Shown piece by piece: positions 34,158 to 43,045 of a DNA stretch of 64,000 bases (position 1 is its first letter; each line of letters begins with the position of its first letter). The translations under genes were made by a program, and so were the position numbers. The notes beneath the pieces are model-generated. The model was not told the DNA's origin. It did no database searches and was given only the letters and a program-made list of their open reading frames with translations. Location of the stretch: contig CAJAJL010000118.1 of assembly GCA_903940125.1 (NCBI GenBank), positions 1 to 64,000 of the forward strand, given 5' to 3'. Origin of the DNA: an uncultured Chlorobiaceae bacterium (GTDB taxonomy: Bacteria > Bacteroidota > Chlorobiia > Chlorobiales > Chlorobiaceae).

Positions 34158-35027
34158 ATGCCACAACCCGAATCAGCGAAGAGTACTCCACCCGTTGTCA
34201 AAAAAAGAATAACCGATCCTCGATCAGTTCAGGTTTTTCTGGTCGGATTTACCTATCTCTTTTTTATCGGATTTATCTTTCTGCCGCTTGGACTGGTTTT
34301 TTCCCAGGCTTTCCAGAAAGGATGGAGCTTTTATCTTGAATCCATCCGAGAACCATACGCTATAGAAGCGGTAAAACTAACGCTTCTGACTGTCGCCATT
34401 GTTGTACCGGTTAATGCTGTTTTCGGTGTGGCAGCTGCATGGGCTATTACGAAATTCAACTTCAAGGGAAAGAGCGCTCTGAAAAGCCTGCTTGACCTTC
34501 CCTTTGCAGTCTCTCCGGTTATTGCCGGTCTTATTTTTGTCCTCCTTGTCGGCAGCCGGACAACTTTTGGTTCATGGCTTGGTGAACATGGTATAAAAAT
34601 TATCTTTTCAACCCCGGGAATTATCATAGCCACCATATTTGTAACGTTTCCGTTTATCGCCCGCGAACTGATACCTTTAATGGAAGCTCAGGGAAGGGAT
34701 GAAGAGGAAGCAGCCCTGACACTGGGTGCAAAAGGATGGCAGATTTTTGGAAAAATCACTCTTCCAAATATACGATGGGGACTTATATACGGCATGATTC
34801 TTTGCGGAGCGCGCTCAATCGGAGAGTTTGGCGCGGTATCTGTAGTTTCGGGACATATCCGCGGGCAGACGAACACCATTCCGCTGCATGTTGAAATTCT
34901 CTACAGCGAATACAACTTTACGGCATCGTTTGCCGTTGCATCACTTCTCGTCTTTCTTGCTCTGCTTACTGTGGTTATCAAGGGTGGAATAGAAAAACAA
35001 TTTCAGAAAAAAAGCTTTCATCTTTAG
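34158..35027 (+). CDS. cysW: Sulfate ABC transporter permease CysW
   Basis: 289 residues with six helices and an EAA loop [27 protein letters not shown]. The CysW signature is [23 protein letters not shown], followed by [13 protein letters not shown]. It starts three bases after the cysT stop and ends eight bases before cysA. Normal length; no anomalies. Confidence 0.94.
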   Translation: MPQPESAKSTPPVVKKRITDPRSVQVFLVGFTYLFFIGFIFLPLGLVFSQAFQKGWSFYLESIREPYAIEAVKLTLLTVAIVVPVNAVFGVAAAWAITKFNFKGKSALKSLLDLPFAVSPVIAGLIFVLLVGSRTTFGSWLGEHGIKIIFSTPGIIIATIFVTFPFIARELIPLMEAQGRDEEEAALTLGAKGWQIFGKITLPNIRWGLIYGMILCGARSIGEFGAVSVVSGHIRGQTNTIPLHVEILYSEYNFTASFAVASLLVFLALLTVVIKGGIEKQFQKKSFHL

Positions 35028-35035
35028 GATCTGAC

Positions 35036-36109
35036 ATGGGTATAGAACTGCAGAACATTACCAAAACATTTGGCGAGTACAAAGCGATTGACAATCTCAG
35101 TCTAAGCATACCTTCAGGAGATCTGATTGCTCTTCTGGGTCCTTCGGGATGTGGGAAAACCACGCTGCTACGCATTATTGCCGGATTGGAACTGGCCGAC
35201 TCAGGAAAAATCATTCTTGAAAACAAGGATACCACGAACCTTCCTCCACGAGAAAAAAATGTCGGTTTCGTTTTTCAGCATTATGCACTGTTCAGACGTC
35301 TTACTGTTTTTGAAAATGTAGCTTTCGGGCTTAAAGTGCTCCCGTTCAGACAACGCCCTGCACGGAAGGAAATACGCGAAAGGGTGGAACATCTTCTGAA
35401 GCTGGTACAGATGGATTGGGCGCTTAAACGTTACCCTTCGCAACTTTCAGGCGGTCAGCGTCAGCGTGTTGCTTTGGCAAGAGCTTTAGCCGTGAACCCC
35501 AGAGTTCTCCTCCTTGATGAACCATTTTCAGCATTGGATGCAAAGGTACGGCAGGAACTTCGACGCTGGTTAAGAAAACTGCACGATGAAATCCACGTCA
35601 CCAGTATTTTCGTTACCCACGACCAGGAAGAGGCTCTTGAACTGGCTGATAAAATTGTCGTGATCAACAAAGGCCGGATTGAACAACAGGGAACCCCGCA
35701 GGAGGTCTACGATCATCCGGCAAATGCCTTTGTCTACAACTTTCTGGGAAATGTCAACGTCTTTCATGGACGTATCAAAAACGGCAAGGTCAGCCTCGGT
35801 AATCACCATCTTGATGTGCCTGATGAGCTGAAAAACGTTGAAGAAAAAACAAGTCAGACCTTTGTACGGCCTCATGAAATCGGTATAAGCAGAATACGCA
35901 GTAACGACAATGACCTTGAAGGAACGATCCGTGAGGTTCGTCTTCAGGGTGGACAGATAGGATTGAACATAGAGTGCGAAGGCCTTGACGGAGCCATTGA
36001 AGCTGAAGTCCCGAGAGAGCTTTTTATAAATCTTCAACTTGCCAAAGGGGTTCAGGTTTTTGTTACCATTAACCGTGTCCGAGTGTTTACCGGGGATTAT
36101 GAGATTTAA
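35036..36109 (+). CDS. cysA: Sulfate/thiosulfate ABC transporter ATPase
   Basis: 357 residues. The ABC domain (about 1-235) has Walker [15 protein letters not shown]-loop [20 protein letters not shown], signature [15 protein letters not shown], Walker [13 protein letters not shown] and switch [16 protein letters not shown]-like C-terminal domain follows (about 240-355). It drives sulfate import through CysT/CysW. The '[14 protein letters not shown]' and '[15 protein letters not shown]' stretches are typical of CysA. Confidence 0.95.
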   Translation: MGIELQNITKTFGEYKAIDNLSLSIPSGDLIALLGPSGCGKTTLLRIIAGLELADSGKIILENKDTTNLPPREKNVGFVFQHYALFRRLTVFENVAFGLKVLPFRQRPARKEIRERVEHLLKLVQMDWALKRYPSQLSGGQRQRVALARALAVNPRVLLLDEPFSALDAKVRQELRRWLRKLHDEIHVTSIFVTHDQEEALELADKIVVINKGRIEQQGTPQEVYDHPANAFVYNFLGNVNVFHGRIKNGKVSLGNHHLDVPDELKNVEEKTSQTFVRPHEIGISRIRSNDNDLEGTIREVRLQGGQIGLNIECEGLDGAIEAEVPRELFINLQLAKGVQVFVTINRVRVFTGDYEI

Positions 36110-36161
36110 TGCCTCATCTGTGCTTTATAATTGCTGGAAAAAAGCTTGTGGTTTTACAAAA

Positions 36162-36209
36162 GTGACAGTATAGCGAATCAATAGTGTCGACTTGCGCTTA
36201 TACTGTCAC
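36162..36209. repeat. Long inverted repeat downstream of cysA
   Basis: GTGACAGTATA (36162-36172) and TATACTGTCAC (36199-36209) are perfect 11-base arms; GCG/CGC next to them extends the stem past a bulge. No T-run follows directly, so it is not a classic terminator. It could be an end-processing hairpin for the cys message, or a mobile-element relic. The gap 36110-36282 holds nothing else. Confidence 0.55.
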
Positions 36210-36282
36210 GATTGCATGGCCCGTTACGGATAAAGCAATACAATCTGCCAGATTTTTTTTTGTACAGGGAACAGGTTTTATT

Positions 36283-36915
36283 TCACTCAAAAGAATACCC
36301 TCGGCTACTCAGCCATTGTTTAGAATCAGGTTCGTTAAGCTTTGCTGCTTTTTTATAATCTGCCAAGGCTCCATCTTTATCACCAAGGTGGCCTTTTGCT
36401 GTCCCTCTATTAGTATAAGCTACACCATAATTTTGTGTTAACTCAATCGCCTTTGTATAGTCTTCAATCGCACCACTGAAGTCCCCTATAGCTGTTTTAG
36501 CATTTCCACGATTATTATACGCTATGACGTATTTAGGGTTTAGCTTAATTGCTATTGAGTAATCGGATATCGCACCGGCGTAATCTCCCTTTTTAGCTAT
36601 TTCTATACCCCGATTAGAGTACGCAAAGGAGTTTTTTGGATCCAGCTCTATAGCCTTATTGTAGTCGGCTATAGCTCCAAGGGCATCGCATTCAGTACCC
36701 TTAACTATACCACGATGCAGGTATGCATAAGAATCTTTGGGATTTTGTTCAATGGCTTTTGTATAATCCTCTATAGCTCCCCTGAAATTATTTGTTTTAA
36801 ACTTTGCAGCAGCACTTGTGCAAAGACTTTTTGTATCCTTTGCAGCATAACCTGCAGGGCACTCAAGCATTATAGCGGTAATCGCTATTACAATTATTAT
36901 CAAATATTGTTTCAT
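36283..36915 (-). CDS. TPR-repeat protein with N-terminal signal or anchor
   Basis: 210 residues. A hydrophobic N-terminus (about 4-22, YLIIIVIAITAIMLECPAG) suggests export, possibly as a lipoprotein-like or anchored protein, although the Cys is not in an ideal lipobox. About five tetratricopeptide repeats follow, with the pattern GAIEDYTKAIE..P...AY..RG. TPRs mediate protein-protein contact; the partner is unknown. It is convergent with cysA and marks the start of an AT-rich accessory region. Confidence 0.8.
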   Translation of the reverse strand: MKQYLIIIVIAITAIMLECPAGYAAKDTKSLCTSAAAKFKTNNFRGAIEDYTKAIEQNPKDSYAYLHRGIVKGTECDALGAIADYNKAIELDPKNSFAYSNRGIEIAKKGDYAGAISDYSIAIKLNPKYVIAYNNRGNAKTAIGDFSGAIEDYTKAIELTQNYGVAYTNRGTAKGHLGDKDGALADYKKAAKLNEPDSKQWLSSRGYSFE

Positions 36916-37420
36916 TGGCCAGCTCCTGATTTTTTTACATTTATTTTACTATATATAAATTTCACAACTCAAATAATAAATGCATATTTTGAGCCAAAAT
37001 GGTCAATAAGCACCAAACCTAAACCATCTAATATTCTATTAAACATAGAGTTATTTGATAAATGCTTTTTTTAATCTCTGTTATTGAACTTCATAACTGT
37101 AACCTTTATCACCATAAATCGAGACAGCTGCGAGATACAATACGAGACAAAATATAGTGCCACTATGTATGTTCATTTATATTGAAATAAATATTCTTTT
37201 ATGAAGTATTGCACACCCTCGCATGAAATGATATATTTGCTTATGAGCATGGTTGATGTGAAATGATTATCTGTAATTGTTTGACGTCCACTTACTCTTC
37301 ACTACCCCTAACCCCAAAAAATGACTTATACGGTTTTATCTCCCGATAAGTGTTGCTTGTGAATTATGGGAAATTCTTGCACTGACTCCCCCAACATCAG
37401 ATTTTCTTATTCCACACATT
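36916..37420. other. AT-rich intergenic region, no gene seen
   Basis: About 500 bases between divergent genes. No convincing reading frame, tRNA or terminator was found. It must hold the promoters of the TPR gene and of the transpeptidase-like gene, but none is clear. Confidence 0.4.
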
Positions 37421-38095
37421 ATGCGTAAAAATACACATCACCTTCGTTATTGGCTTTATGTTGCTGCCCTGATGGTAAGTTTTGAATGTATCTCTTTTTC
37501 AAATACGGCTGCAAAAAGTGAAAACAAGGCTTATTTTGGCGCTGAACAAACCTCTAATGATGTTCAACTGGTAGCTAACTGGGTTGTCCAATCGCATGAT
37601 AATCACGGAATGCCATTTGTTATCGTTGATAAAAAGCAAGCAAAAATCTTTATTTTTGATGCTGAAGGTAAAATTTTAGGCGCAGCACGAGCGCTGCTTG
37701 GTATGGCTGAGGGGGATTATGACCCGGAAGGTATCGGAAATAAGAGTCTGGCACAGATCCCCCCGAAACAACGTATAACTCCAGCTGGCAGGTATATAGC
37801 TCGTTTAGGAAATAATGGACATGGAGGATTGTATCTTTGGGTTGATTATGACGCTAATCTCGCAATTCACGCTGTTGTTAACCCCCCTGGGCAAAGACGT
37901 CTGGAACGTATAGTTTCACCGGATCCCAAAGAACACAGGATTTCATGGGGATGCATCAATATCCCTGTAATTTGTTTTAATGATATTATTTGTCCACTTT
38001 TCAAGAAAAGTAAAGGTATTGTCTATATACTTCCGGAAACAAAATCTCCAATTGCTTTCTTCGGAATTTCACCCGACTATTTAGTTACTAAATAA
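37421..38095 (+). CDS. Exported L,D-transpeptidase-like (YkuD fold) protein
   Basis: 224 residues with a hydrophobic N-terminus (about 11-31) that looks like a signal peptide. The C-terminal half carries a YkuD-type active site: LAIHAVV with the catalytic His, then HRISWGCINIP with the Ser-x-Gly-Cys nucleophile. YkuD enzymes cross-link peptidoglycan or attach proteins to it. The preceding PKQRITPAGRYIARLGNNGHGG stretch also fits the fold. The domain is somewhat divergent from classic L,D-transpeptidases. It lies 244 bases upstream of a run of secreted proteins. Confidence 0.8.
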   Translation: MRKNTHHLRYWLYVAALMVSFECISFSNTAAKSENKAYFGAEQTSNDVQLVANWVVQSHDNHGMPFVIVDKKQAKIFIFDAEGKILGAARALLGMAEGDYDPEGIGNKSLAQIPPKQRITPAGRYIARLGNNGHGGLYLWVDYDANLAIHAVVNPPGQRRLERIVSPDPKEHRISWGCINIPVICFNDIICPLFKKSKGIVYILPETKSPIAFFGISPDYLVTK

Positions 38096-38243
38096 TGAGT
38101 TACTTAACATGTAAATTCTCTTAAGCCTTATGGTGAGAGGAATTATTCTCTTATTGATCATCAGAAAAAGCATTCCTTGATCGAAATTTCTCCTATCTGT
38201 TGTTAATCAGGATGTCAGCATGACCACGATGCCTGCTTAACTT

Positions 38244-38273
38244 TTGTAAAAAGAATAGTTATCCTTTTTACAA
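38244..38273 (+). terminator. AT-rich hairpin after the transpeptidase-like gene
   Basis: TTGTAAAAAG (38244-38253) pairs with CTTTTTACAA (38264-38273) around a ten-base loop; T-rich tracts follow (GGTTTTTTG, then TATTTTTTTT). It is a possible terminator, or a regulatory dyad for the next gene. Confidence 0.45.
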
Positions 38274-38339
38274 ATTGATGGTTTTTTGTATTTTTTTTAC
38301 TTCGTATTCGAAATACATTAATGACCACCAATTACACCT

Positions 38340-39518
38340 ATGCAGTATTACCATTGTCGTTGGAAAATAATAACGTTGTTTTTCGTGGCGTTGACATTTA
38401 TATCGTCAACAGCTTCTGCACAGGATAAACTGCTTTTTTCCGGATTTGCTTTTTCAGGAAACTATGAAAACAGAAAGGAACTCTATCCATATAGTTCAAC
38501 AGTAGAATTATTAAAAAGCGATAATGGACAACCGTTGCTCAATAAAGTGTTTTATGAAAAAATAAAAAGCCGGCCTCATGAAGATGCACGATTAACAACA
38601 GAGCTTGGCAGAATTGGTCAGGGGAATCAAATTACGGTCGCTTTCGCCCTTACGTATGAGAAGGTTGAGTATATGGAACTGGATGGGCATCTGCTTTTAT
38701 TTCTTGGTATAAATGCAAATGTTCTCGCTTTCGACAGAGCATCAAAACAATTGATTGCTGCTTATCCTCTTCGGATACGATATCATGACACCGTCAATCA
38801 GCGGCTCAGTGATGAACAGATTGTGGTGTTGTTCAAAAAGCTCTATTTAACAAACGAATTAGGAATCAACCCATTTGACGAATGGCTGAACAAGTTTGCC
38901 GGTATCACGTTTAAAGGACGCCATACAAAGTATCTGCAGGTAAAAAATATTGATATAGAACCTGAAGCCCTGAAGATGGTTACTGCTAACAATCAAAGCC
39001 CGAAGGCTCTAAAAAATCTTATTGCTAATGAATTAGAGTCGTCAATAGCTTCAACAAATAATATTCCTATCATACCCTGGAGCCCTGGTGAAGTTGTCGG
39101 AAGGGTTATGGCATTAAGGTTCTGTGATGGTAATACTTTTAATTTAAACCTGCCTAATCCTGATTACGAGGTTGATTTTGCTCTTCGTGCCTTTCGAGGA
39201 ACAGAAGTTGAGGGTGCTTACTCTAAACAAAAGATCTATCGCACCTTGGGAACAATTAAAATTTACGAGCCTGGTTCAAAAAAATATCTCTTGAATGAAA
39301 ACATTTATAACACTCAAATTGTAACTCTCGCCAAAGCTTATGATGCAAAAATTGAAGATTGGGAACAATACAAAAAAACTTTAAACGAGTTACTTTATGA
39401 TACTTCAAAACAGTTTTCATCTGTAAATTCAGGCTGGATTAAAGAGCATGCTTCAAGAGGTGCTGAAGCGATTAACACTTTTCATGATGCTTCAAAAAAA
39501 ATAGATCAATTAAAATAA
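38340..39518 (+). CDS. Exported hypothetical protein, 392 aa (first of a five-gene secreted set)
   Basis: Signal peptide about 1-28 (FFVALTFISSTASA, cleavage before QDK). The mature part is mixed alpha/beta with no transmembrane helix and no known catalytic motif. A conserved-looking core reads EYMELDGHLLLFLGINANVL and IAAYPLRIRYHDTV. I do not recognise the family with certainty. It leads a same-strand group of five small exported proteins with gaps of 13, 1, 27 and 22 bases, so it is probably co-transcribed with them. Confidence 0.7.
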   Translation: MQYYHCRWKIITLFFVALTFISSTASAQDKLLFSGFAFSGNYENRKELYPYSSTVELLKSDNGQPLLNKVFYEKIKSRPHEDARLTTELGRIGQGNQITVAFALTYEKVEYMELDGHLLLFLGINANVLAFDRASKQLIAAYPLRIRYHDTVNQRLSDEQIVVLFKKLYLTNELGINPFDEWLNKFAGITFKGRHTKYLQVKNIDIEPEALKMVTANNQSPKALKNLIANELESSIASTNNIPIIPWSPGEVVGRVMALRFCDGNTFNLNLPNPDYEVDFALRAFRGTEVEGAYSKQKIYRTLGTIKIYEPGSKKYLLNENIYNTQIVTLAKAYDAKIEDWEQYKKTLNELLYDTSKQFSSVNSGWIKEHASRGAEAINTFHDASKKIDQLK

Positions 39519-39531
39519 CCTGATAAAAACC

Positions 39532-40266
39532 ATGAGATTTAAATCATTATTACTCCTTGGTGCGCTATCGCTTTTTATCTCTGAACCGTCTATGGCCGAA
39601 CCTATGAGGTCAACCCATTCGCTTTTCACCTTTTTATTTATGGCACGAAAAGCAACCTCAATCACACAATTTGATGAAAGAAGAACTGATGTTCGGGTAC
39701 GGAAAAATACTTCGCCAGGCTCGTTAGGTTTTGTATCAGGAACTCAGATGGAGCAAACAGGCGGGAGCACTCTAAGAAAAGCCGATGCCGTTACCTATGA
39801 GGTTACGAGTTCCCAGGATATAGATTCTGCTATGGGAGAAGTTCTGACTAATGCAGGAATTGAGTATGCCGCTTATGATGATGTGATGATCAATGGAGGT
39901 GGACCTGATCCTGCGGTCATCAAACCTGAATTTGTCCATAAAGATGATTTAAGCGCGCAAACAAGAGCAAAAATCATTACTGCGTCCAGAAAGTGCGATG
40001 TCCGCTATTTGGCTACCGGAACTATTGATATCGGAGTTAATGATGTCGATCCGGTATCAGGAAACAGGCGTGTCTATGTTTCAGTACGTGCTAATCTCTG
40101 GGATATCAGCACAACACTGCCAAGAAAGGTCGGCTCAGTAGGTCCTGTTCAATTTTCAGGCCTGGGACCTGACCAAAGCGTCGCAAGCCGTAATGCGCTT
40201 ATCGTTGCCGCAAAAGAAACAGCATTGAGCCTTGTTGATCAATTGAACGCAAAAGGAGTTCGATAA
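39532..40266 (+). CDS. Exported protein with FlgT/CsgG/LPP20-like features
   Basis: 244 residues; signal peptide about 1-22 (LLLLGALSLFISEPSMA). The C-terminal half reads DVRYLATGTIDIGVNDVD, RRVYVSVRANLWDIS and ASRNALIVAAKETALSLVDQL. This alternation of a 'bioavailability of a gene product as TGTI' strand, a VRANLWD strand and a final A-K-A-A helix resembles periplasmic domains of the FlgT/CsgG/LPP20 type that help build outer-membrane assemblies. That is a fold-level guess only. The stop is one base before the next start. Confidence 0.65.
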   Translation: MRFKSLLLLGALSLFISEPSMAEPMRSTHSLFTFLFMARKATSITQFDERRTDVRVRKNTSPGSLGFVSGTQMEQTGGSTLRKADAVTYEVTSSQDIDSAMGEVLTNAGIEYAAYDDVMINGGGPDPAVIKPEFVHKDDLSAQTRAKIITASRKCDVRYLATGTIDIGVNDVDPVSGNRRVYVSVRANLWDISTTLPRKVGSVGPVQFSGLGPDQSVASRNALIVAAKETALSLVDQLNAKGVR

Positions 40267-40267
40267 C

Positions 40268-40882
40268 ATGAAGTTACGAGCATTGGTACTTGTCGGAGCA
40301 TCACTCCTGATTGCGTCACCGGCAAAGGCAGGATTCGGCTTGCCCGATATTCTCATCAGCAGTGATTCACACGGAGGAAATTCACATGTCAGAGAAGTTG
40401 TTCATGATTGCAGAAGGGCTTTGCATAATTATCTTGAGTCACAATACCTCATTATAGATGCGTTAGACCTGAAAGAGGAGTTGGCCGCCAGAAAAGCCAC
40501 ACTTAAATTTGCAGAAAAAGGCAGCGCTGGCGAGTCTGACGATGACCTGATAGCAGAATCCAATGCATGCAGCGACGTTATACAACCACGTATTGAATCA
40601 AATAAACGTCTGGATGCCGAGCATAAACAACTTGCTGGAGCTGCAGCACTGAGGTATGTTCGAGCTGTCATTGAAACAAAGAAAATGGTTGGGGCCCTTA
40701 CCAGTGTCAAGACATCATCGCTCGGTTTCAGTGACGTCGGCCCTGTTTTGTTCTTAGTTAGAAATGTTCCTCCATTAGTTTCAAATGCTGTTTCTACAAC
40801 TGGTAAACTATTGCATTATTTATCTGCTAACAATGTTGATGTTACAGAGGCAAATAAAGCTGCTGGCGACCTTGGTGTATAG
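40268..40882 (+). CDS. Exported hypothetical protein, 204 aa
   Basis: Signal peptide about 1-22 (LVLVGASLLIASPAKA, before GFG). The mature protein is mainly helical, with two Cys (near residues 47 and 98) that could form a disulfide. No family is recognised. It follows the previous gene by one base, which implies translational coupling and a shared task with it. Confidence 0.65.
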   Translation: MKLRALVLVGASLLIASPAKAGFGLPDILISSDSHGGNSHVREVVHDCRRALHNYLESQYLIIDALDLKEELAARKATLKFAEKGSAGESDDDLIAESNACSDVIQPRIESNKRLDAEHKQLAGAAALRYVRAVIETKKMVGALTSVKTSSLGFSDVGPVLFLVRNVPPLVSNAVSTTGKLLHYLSANNVDVTEANKAAGDLGV

Positions 40883-40909
40883 ATACCTGTTAATTAATTT
40901 TATAATGTC

Positions 40910-41221
40910 ATGATAAAATATAAATCATTCTTAACTGCAGTAGCATTTGTTGGGATTATGGTGTCTGGCGTCAAGGTTTCCTATGCTGATGCTGCTTTCT
41001 GGAAAGAGAGGGACAATGAAGATGCTGCAGCACAAGAGACATTGCACCAGCAGAAGCTTGAGATCATGGATCAAAAAGCAGAGGCGAAATTGCGGCTGCA
41101 ACGAGAAAAAACTGAACAGGAGCGATTGCGGTTGGAACGAGAAGATGTCAGGCTTGAGGAGCGAGAGTTACGGAATGAACGACTGAGGCCTCAGAATAAC
41201 TATATCATCGTGGAGCCATAA
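40910..41221 (+). CDS. Exported coiled-coil protein, 103 aa
   Basis: Signal peptide about 1-27 (ending VSYADA), then an almost uninterrupted charged helix (about 35-95) rich in Glu, Arg, Gln and Leu in a heptad-like pattern (KLRLQREKTEQERLRLE). The tail NNYIIVEP is short and apolar. It is likely a periplasmic spacer or scaffold. It lies 27 bases after the preceding gene and 22 before the lipoprotein gene. Confidence 0.6.
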   Translation: MIKYKSFLTAVAFVGIMVSGVKVSYADAAFWKERDNEDAAAQETLHQQKLEIMDQKAEAKLRLQREKTEQERLRLEREDVRLEERELRNERLRPQNNYIIVEP

Positions 41222-41243
41222 TTTTCAAAAATATGAAACTGCC

Positions 41244-41624
41244 ATGAAAACAGCTTTTTTTGCATTAGTCATGAGTCTGAGTCTCATCGGGTGTTCCTCA
41301 ACAGACTCAATAAGTTCGCAAAACAGGCAGAATATGACCGGCCTTTACACTGGGATGCCAAGACAAAACGTCTTGGCATCCATGGGCACAAACACCATAA
41401 GGAGTGCTGACGGTCGACTGATTAACAATCCATACCGTACAGAAATATACCGTTCACCACGGCACGAGTTTGAGCTGTTGCTCTATTTCACAGCTGAAAA
41501 CCGCCGTGGTGACGGCATTACTAATGATGATCTGACTCCACTGGTTATTATGGACGGAAAGCTTGATGGCTGGGGTTGGTCTTACTGGAACACACTTGTA
41601 CAGAAGTATGAACTGCGCCTCTGA
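41244..41624 (+). CDS. Small lipoprotein, 126 aa
   Basis: The N-terminus MKTAFFALVMSLSLIGCSS has a clear lipobox (SLIGC), so the mature protein is lipid-anchored at Cys17. The mature part reads MTGLYTGMPRQNVLASMG, reminiscent of the BamE/SmpA-type 'I..GM....V...LG' start, then a short beta domain ending DGKLDGWGWSYWN. A BamE-like fold is possible but unproven. It is the last gene of the five-gene exported set. Confidence 0.7.
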   Translation: MKTAFFALVMSLSLIGCSSTDSISSQNRQNMTGLYTGMPRQNVLASMGTNTIRSADGRLINNPYRTEIYRSPRHEFELLLYFTAENRRGDGITNDDLTPLVIMDGKLDGWGWSYWNTLVQKYELRL

Positions 41625-41647
41625 CATAGAGGAACATTTGGGGATGT

Positions 41648-42241
41648 TCAGAATCCTTTCTCTTTCAGTTCACGATATTTATCACAACCTTCCTGTATTC
41701 CGTTATCACATGATTTTCCGAACCACTCTTTTGCAACACTTTTATCCTGCCTGACACCTTTACCATCAGCATACAAAGCCCCAAGTATAAATTGAGCCGC
41801 TGCATATCCCTGATCAGCAGCAAGCCGATACCATTTTATGGCTTCTGTATAGTCCTGCCGTACACCTTTACCCTTTTCGTACAATTTCCCAAGATTTGAC
41901 TGAGCAGCAGCATCGCCTTTATCGGCTGCAAGATGAAAGTACCTGGCCGCTTCAACATAATCCTGCCGAACACCTTTACCGTAAGCATGCAACATACCAA
42001 GATTGTAGAGAGCTGAAACACTTCCCTTATCAGCAGCAAGTCGATACCATTTTACAGCCTCAGCGGAGTCCTGCCTGACACCTTCTCCCTTTTCATACAG
42101 CATCCCGAGATTTGACTGAGCAGCAGCATCACCTTGATCTGCAGCATGACGGTATGCTTGTACCTCAGATGGCGTCACTGCTTTTGCAATAGTGAAAAGG
42201 AGCATTGAACAAAAAACGGATATAACTATTTTTTTAAGCAT
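41648..42241 (-). CDS. Exported Sel1-repeat protein
   Basis: 197 residues: signal peptide about 1-21 (ISVFCSMLLFTIAKA), then four 36-residue Sel1-like repeats with the pattern AAxQGDAAAQSNLGMLYEKGEGVRQD and a final partial repeat that reads SCDNGIQEGCDKY. Sel1 repeats build a superhelix for protein binding; exported members occur in cell-envelope pathways. It is convergent with the lipoprotein gene and may belong to the same accessory region. Confidence 0.85.
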   Translation of the reverse strand: MLKKIVISVFCSMLLFTIAKAVTPSEVQAYRHAADQGDAAAQSNLGMLYEKGEGVRQDSAEAVKWYRLAADKGSVSALYNLGMLHAYGKGVRQDYVEAARYFHLAADKGDAAAQSNLGKLYEKGKGVRQDYTEAIKWYRLAADQGYAAAQFILGALYADGKGVRQDKSVAKEWFGKSCDNGIQEGCDKYRELKEKGF

Positions 42242-42328
42242 AGATATCGATTTTTAAGTTTGAGATGACGGAAAAGTGGTTGAATAGTTCATTATAAGCA
42301 TAACAAAATAAAAATAGCGTGTTGTTTT

Positions 42329-43045
42329 TCAGCCGAGATATGCAGCCATTACAGCCGGGTTCTCTGCAAGGTCCTTGCTGGCGCCTTCTAAAACAACGCT
42401 GCCGCGTTCAATGATATAAGCGCGGTCAGAGAGTGCAAGAGCGATCCTGGCAAATTGCTCGGACAGCAGGATGGTCATCCCTGAGGCATGGAGTGAACGG
42501 ATTGCTTCGAACACCTCTTTGACCACTACAGGGGCAAGGCCCATCGAAGGTTCGTCGAGTACCATAAAGCGTGGACGTGCCATAAGGACACGACCGATTG
42601 CAAGCATCTGCTGCTCTCCCCCGGAAAGGCTCCCCGCCTGCTGCAACCGGCGTTCTCCAAGTCGGGGAAACATGCCGTATATGCGCTGCAGATCGCCGGA
42701 AGCTGCCCGTCTGAAGGGCCCGAATGATGGCAGGCGCGGGTAGGCGCCAAGAAAAAGGTTCTCCTCGACCGTAAGCGGACCAAACACACGCCGTCCCTCG
42801 GGACACAGGCAAAGACCTCTCCTGGCGACCTCGCTGGCAGGAAGTCCGGTTATCTCTTTTCCGTCGAAGAACACCCGTCCTGCCCGAGGTATGAGAAGAC
42901 CACATAGAGCTTTCGCCAACGTACTTTTTCCCGCACCGTTTGCTCCAACCAGCGCAACACATGAACCTTCAGCAACCTTTATAGAAATACCCCGCACAGC
43001 ATCATCACCGCTATATCCAGCGCGCAGGTTTTCAACGTTCAGCAT
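42329..43045 (-). CDS. livF: Branched-chain amino-acid type ABC transporter ATPase LivF
   Basis: 238 residues. Walker A GANGAGKSTLAKA, signature LSGGEQQMLAIGRVLMARP, Walker B RFMVLDEPSMGLAP, and a short LivF-type C-terminus. It energises import with the fused LivM-LivG protein. The start overlaps the stop of that gene by seven bases (ATGCTGA), so translation is coupled. The imported substrate (branched-chain amino acids, amides or urea) cannot be read from the sequence. Confidence 0.92.
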   Translation of the reverse strand: MLNVENLRAGYSGDDAVRGISIKVAEGSCVALVGANGAGKSTLAKALCGLLIPRAGRVFFDGKEITGLPASEVARRGLCLCPEGRRVFGPLTVEENLFLGAYPRLPSFGPFRRAASGDLQRIYGMFPRLGERRLQQAGSLSGGEQQMLAIGRVLMARPRFMVLDEPSMGLAPVVVKEVFEAIRSLHASGMTILLSEQFARIALALSDRAYIIERGSVVLEGASKDLAENPAVMAAYLG

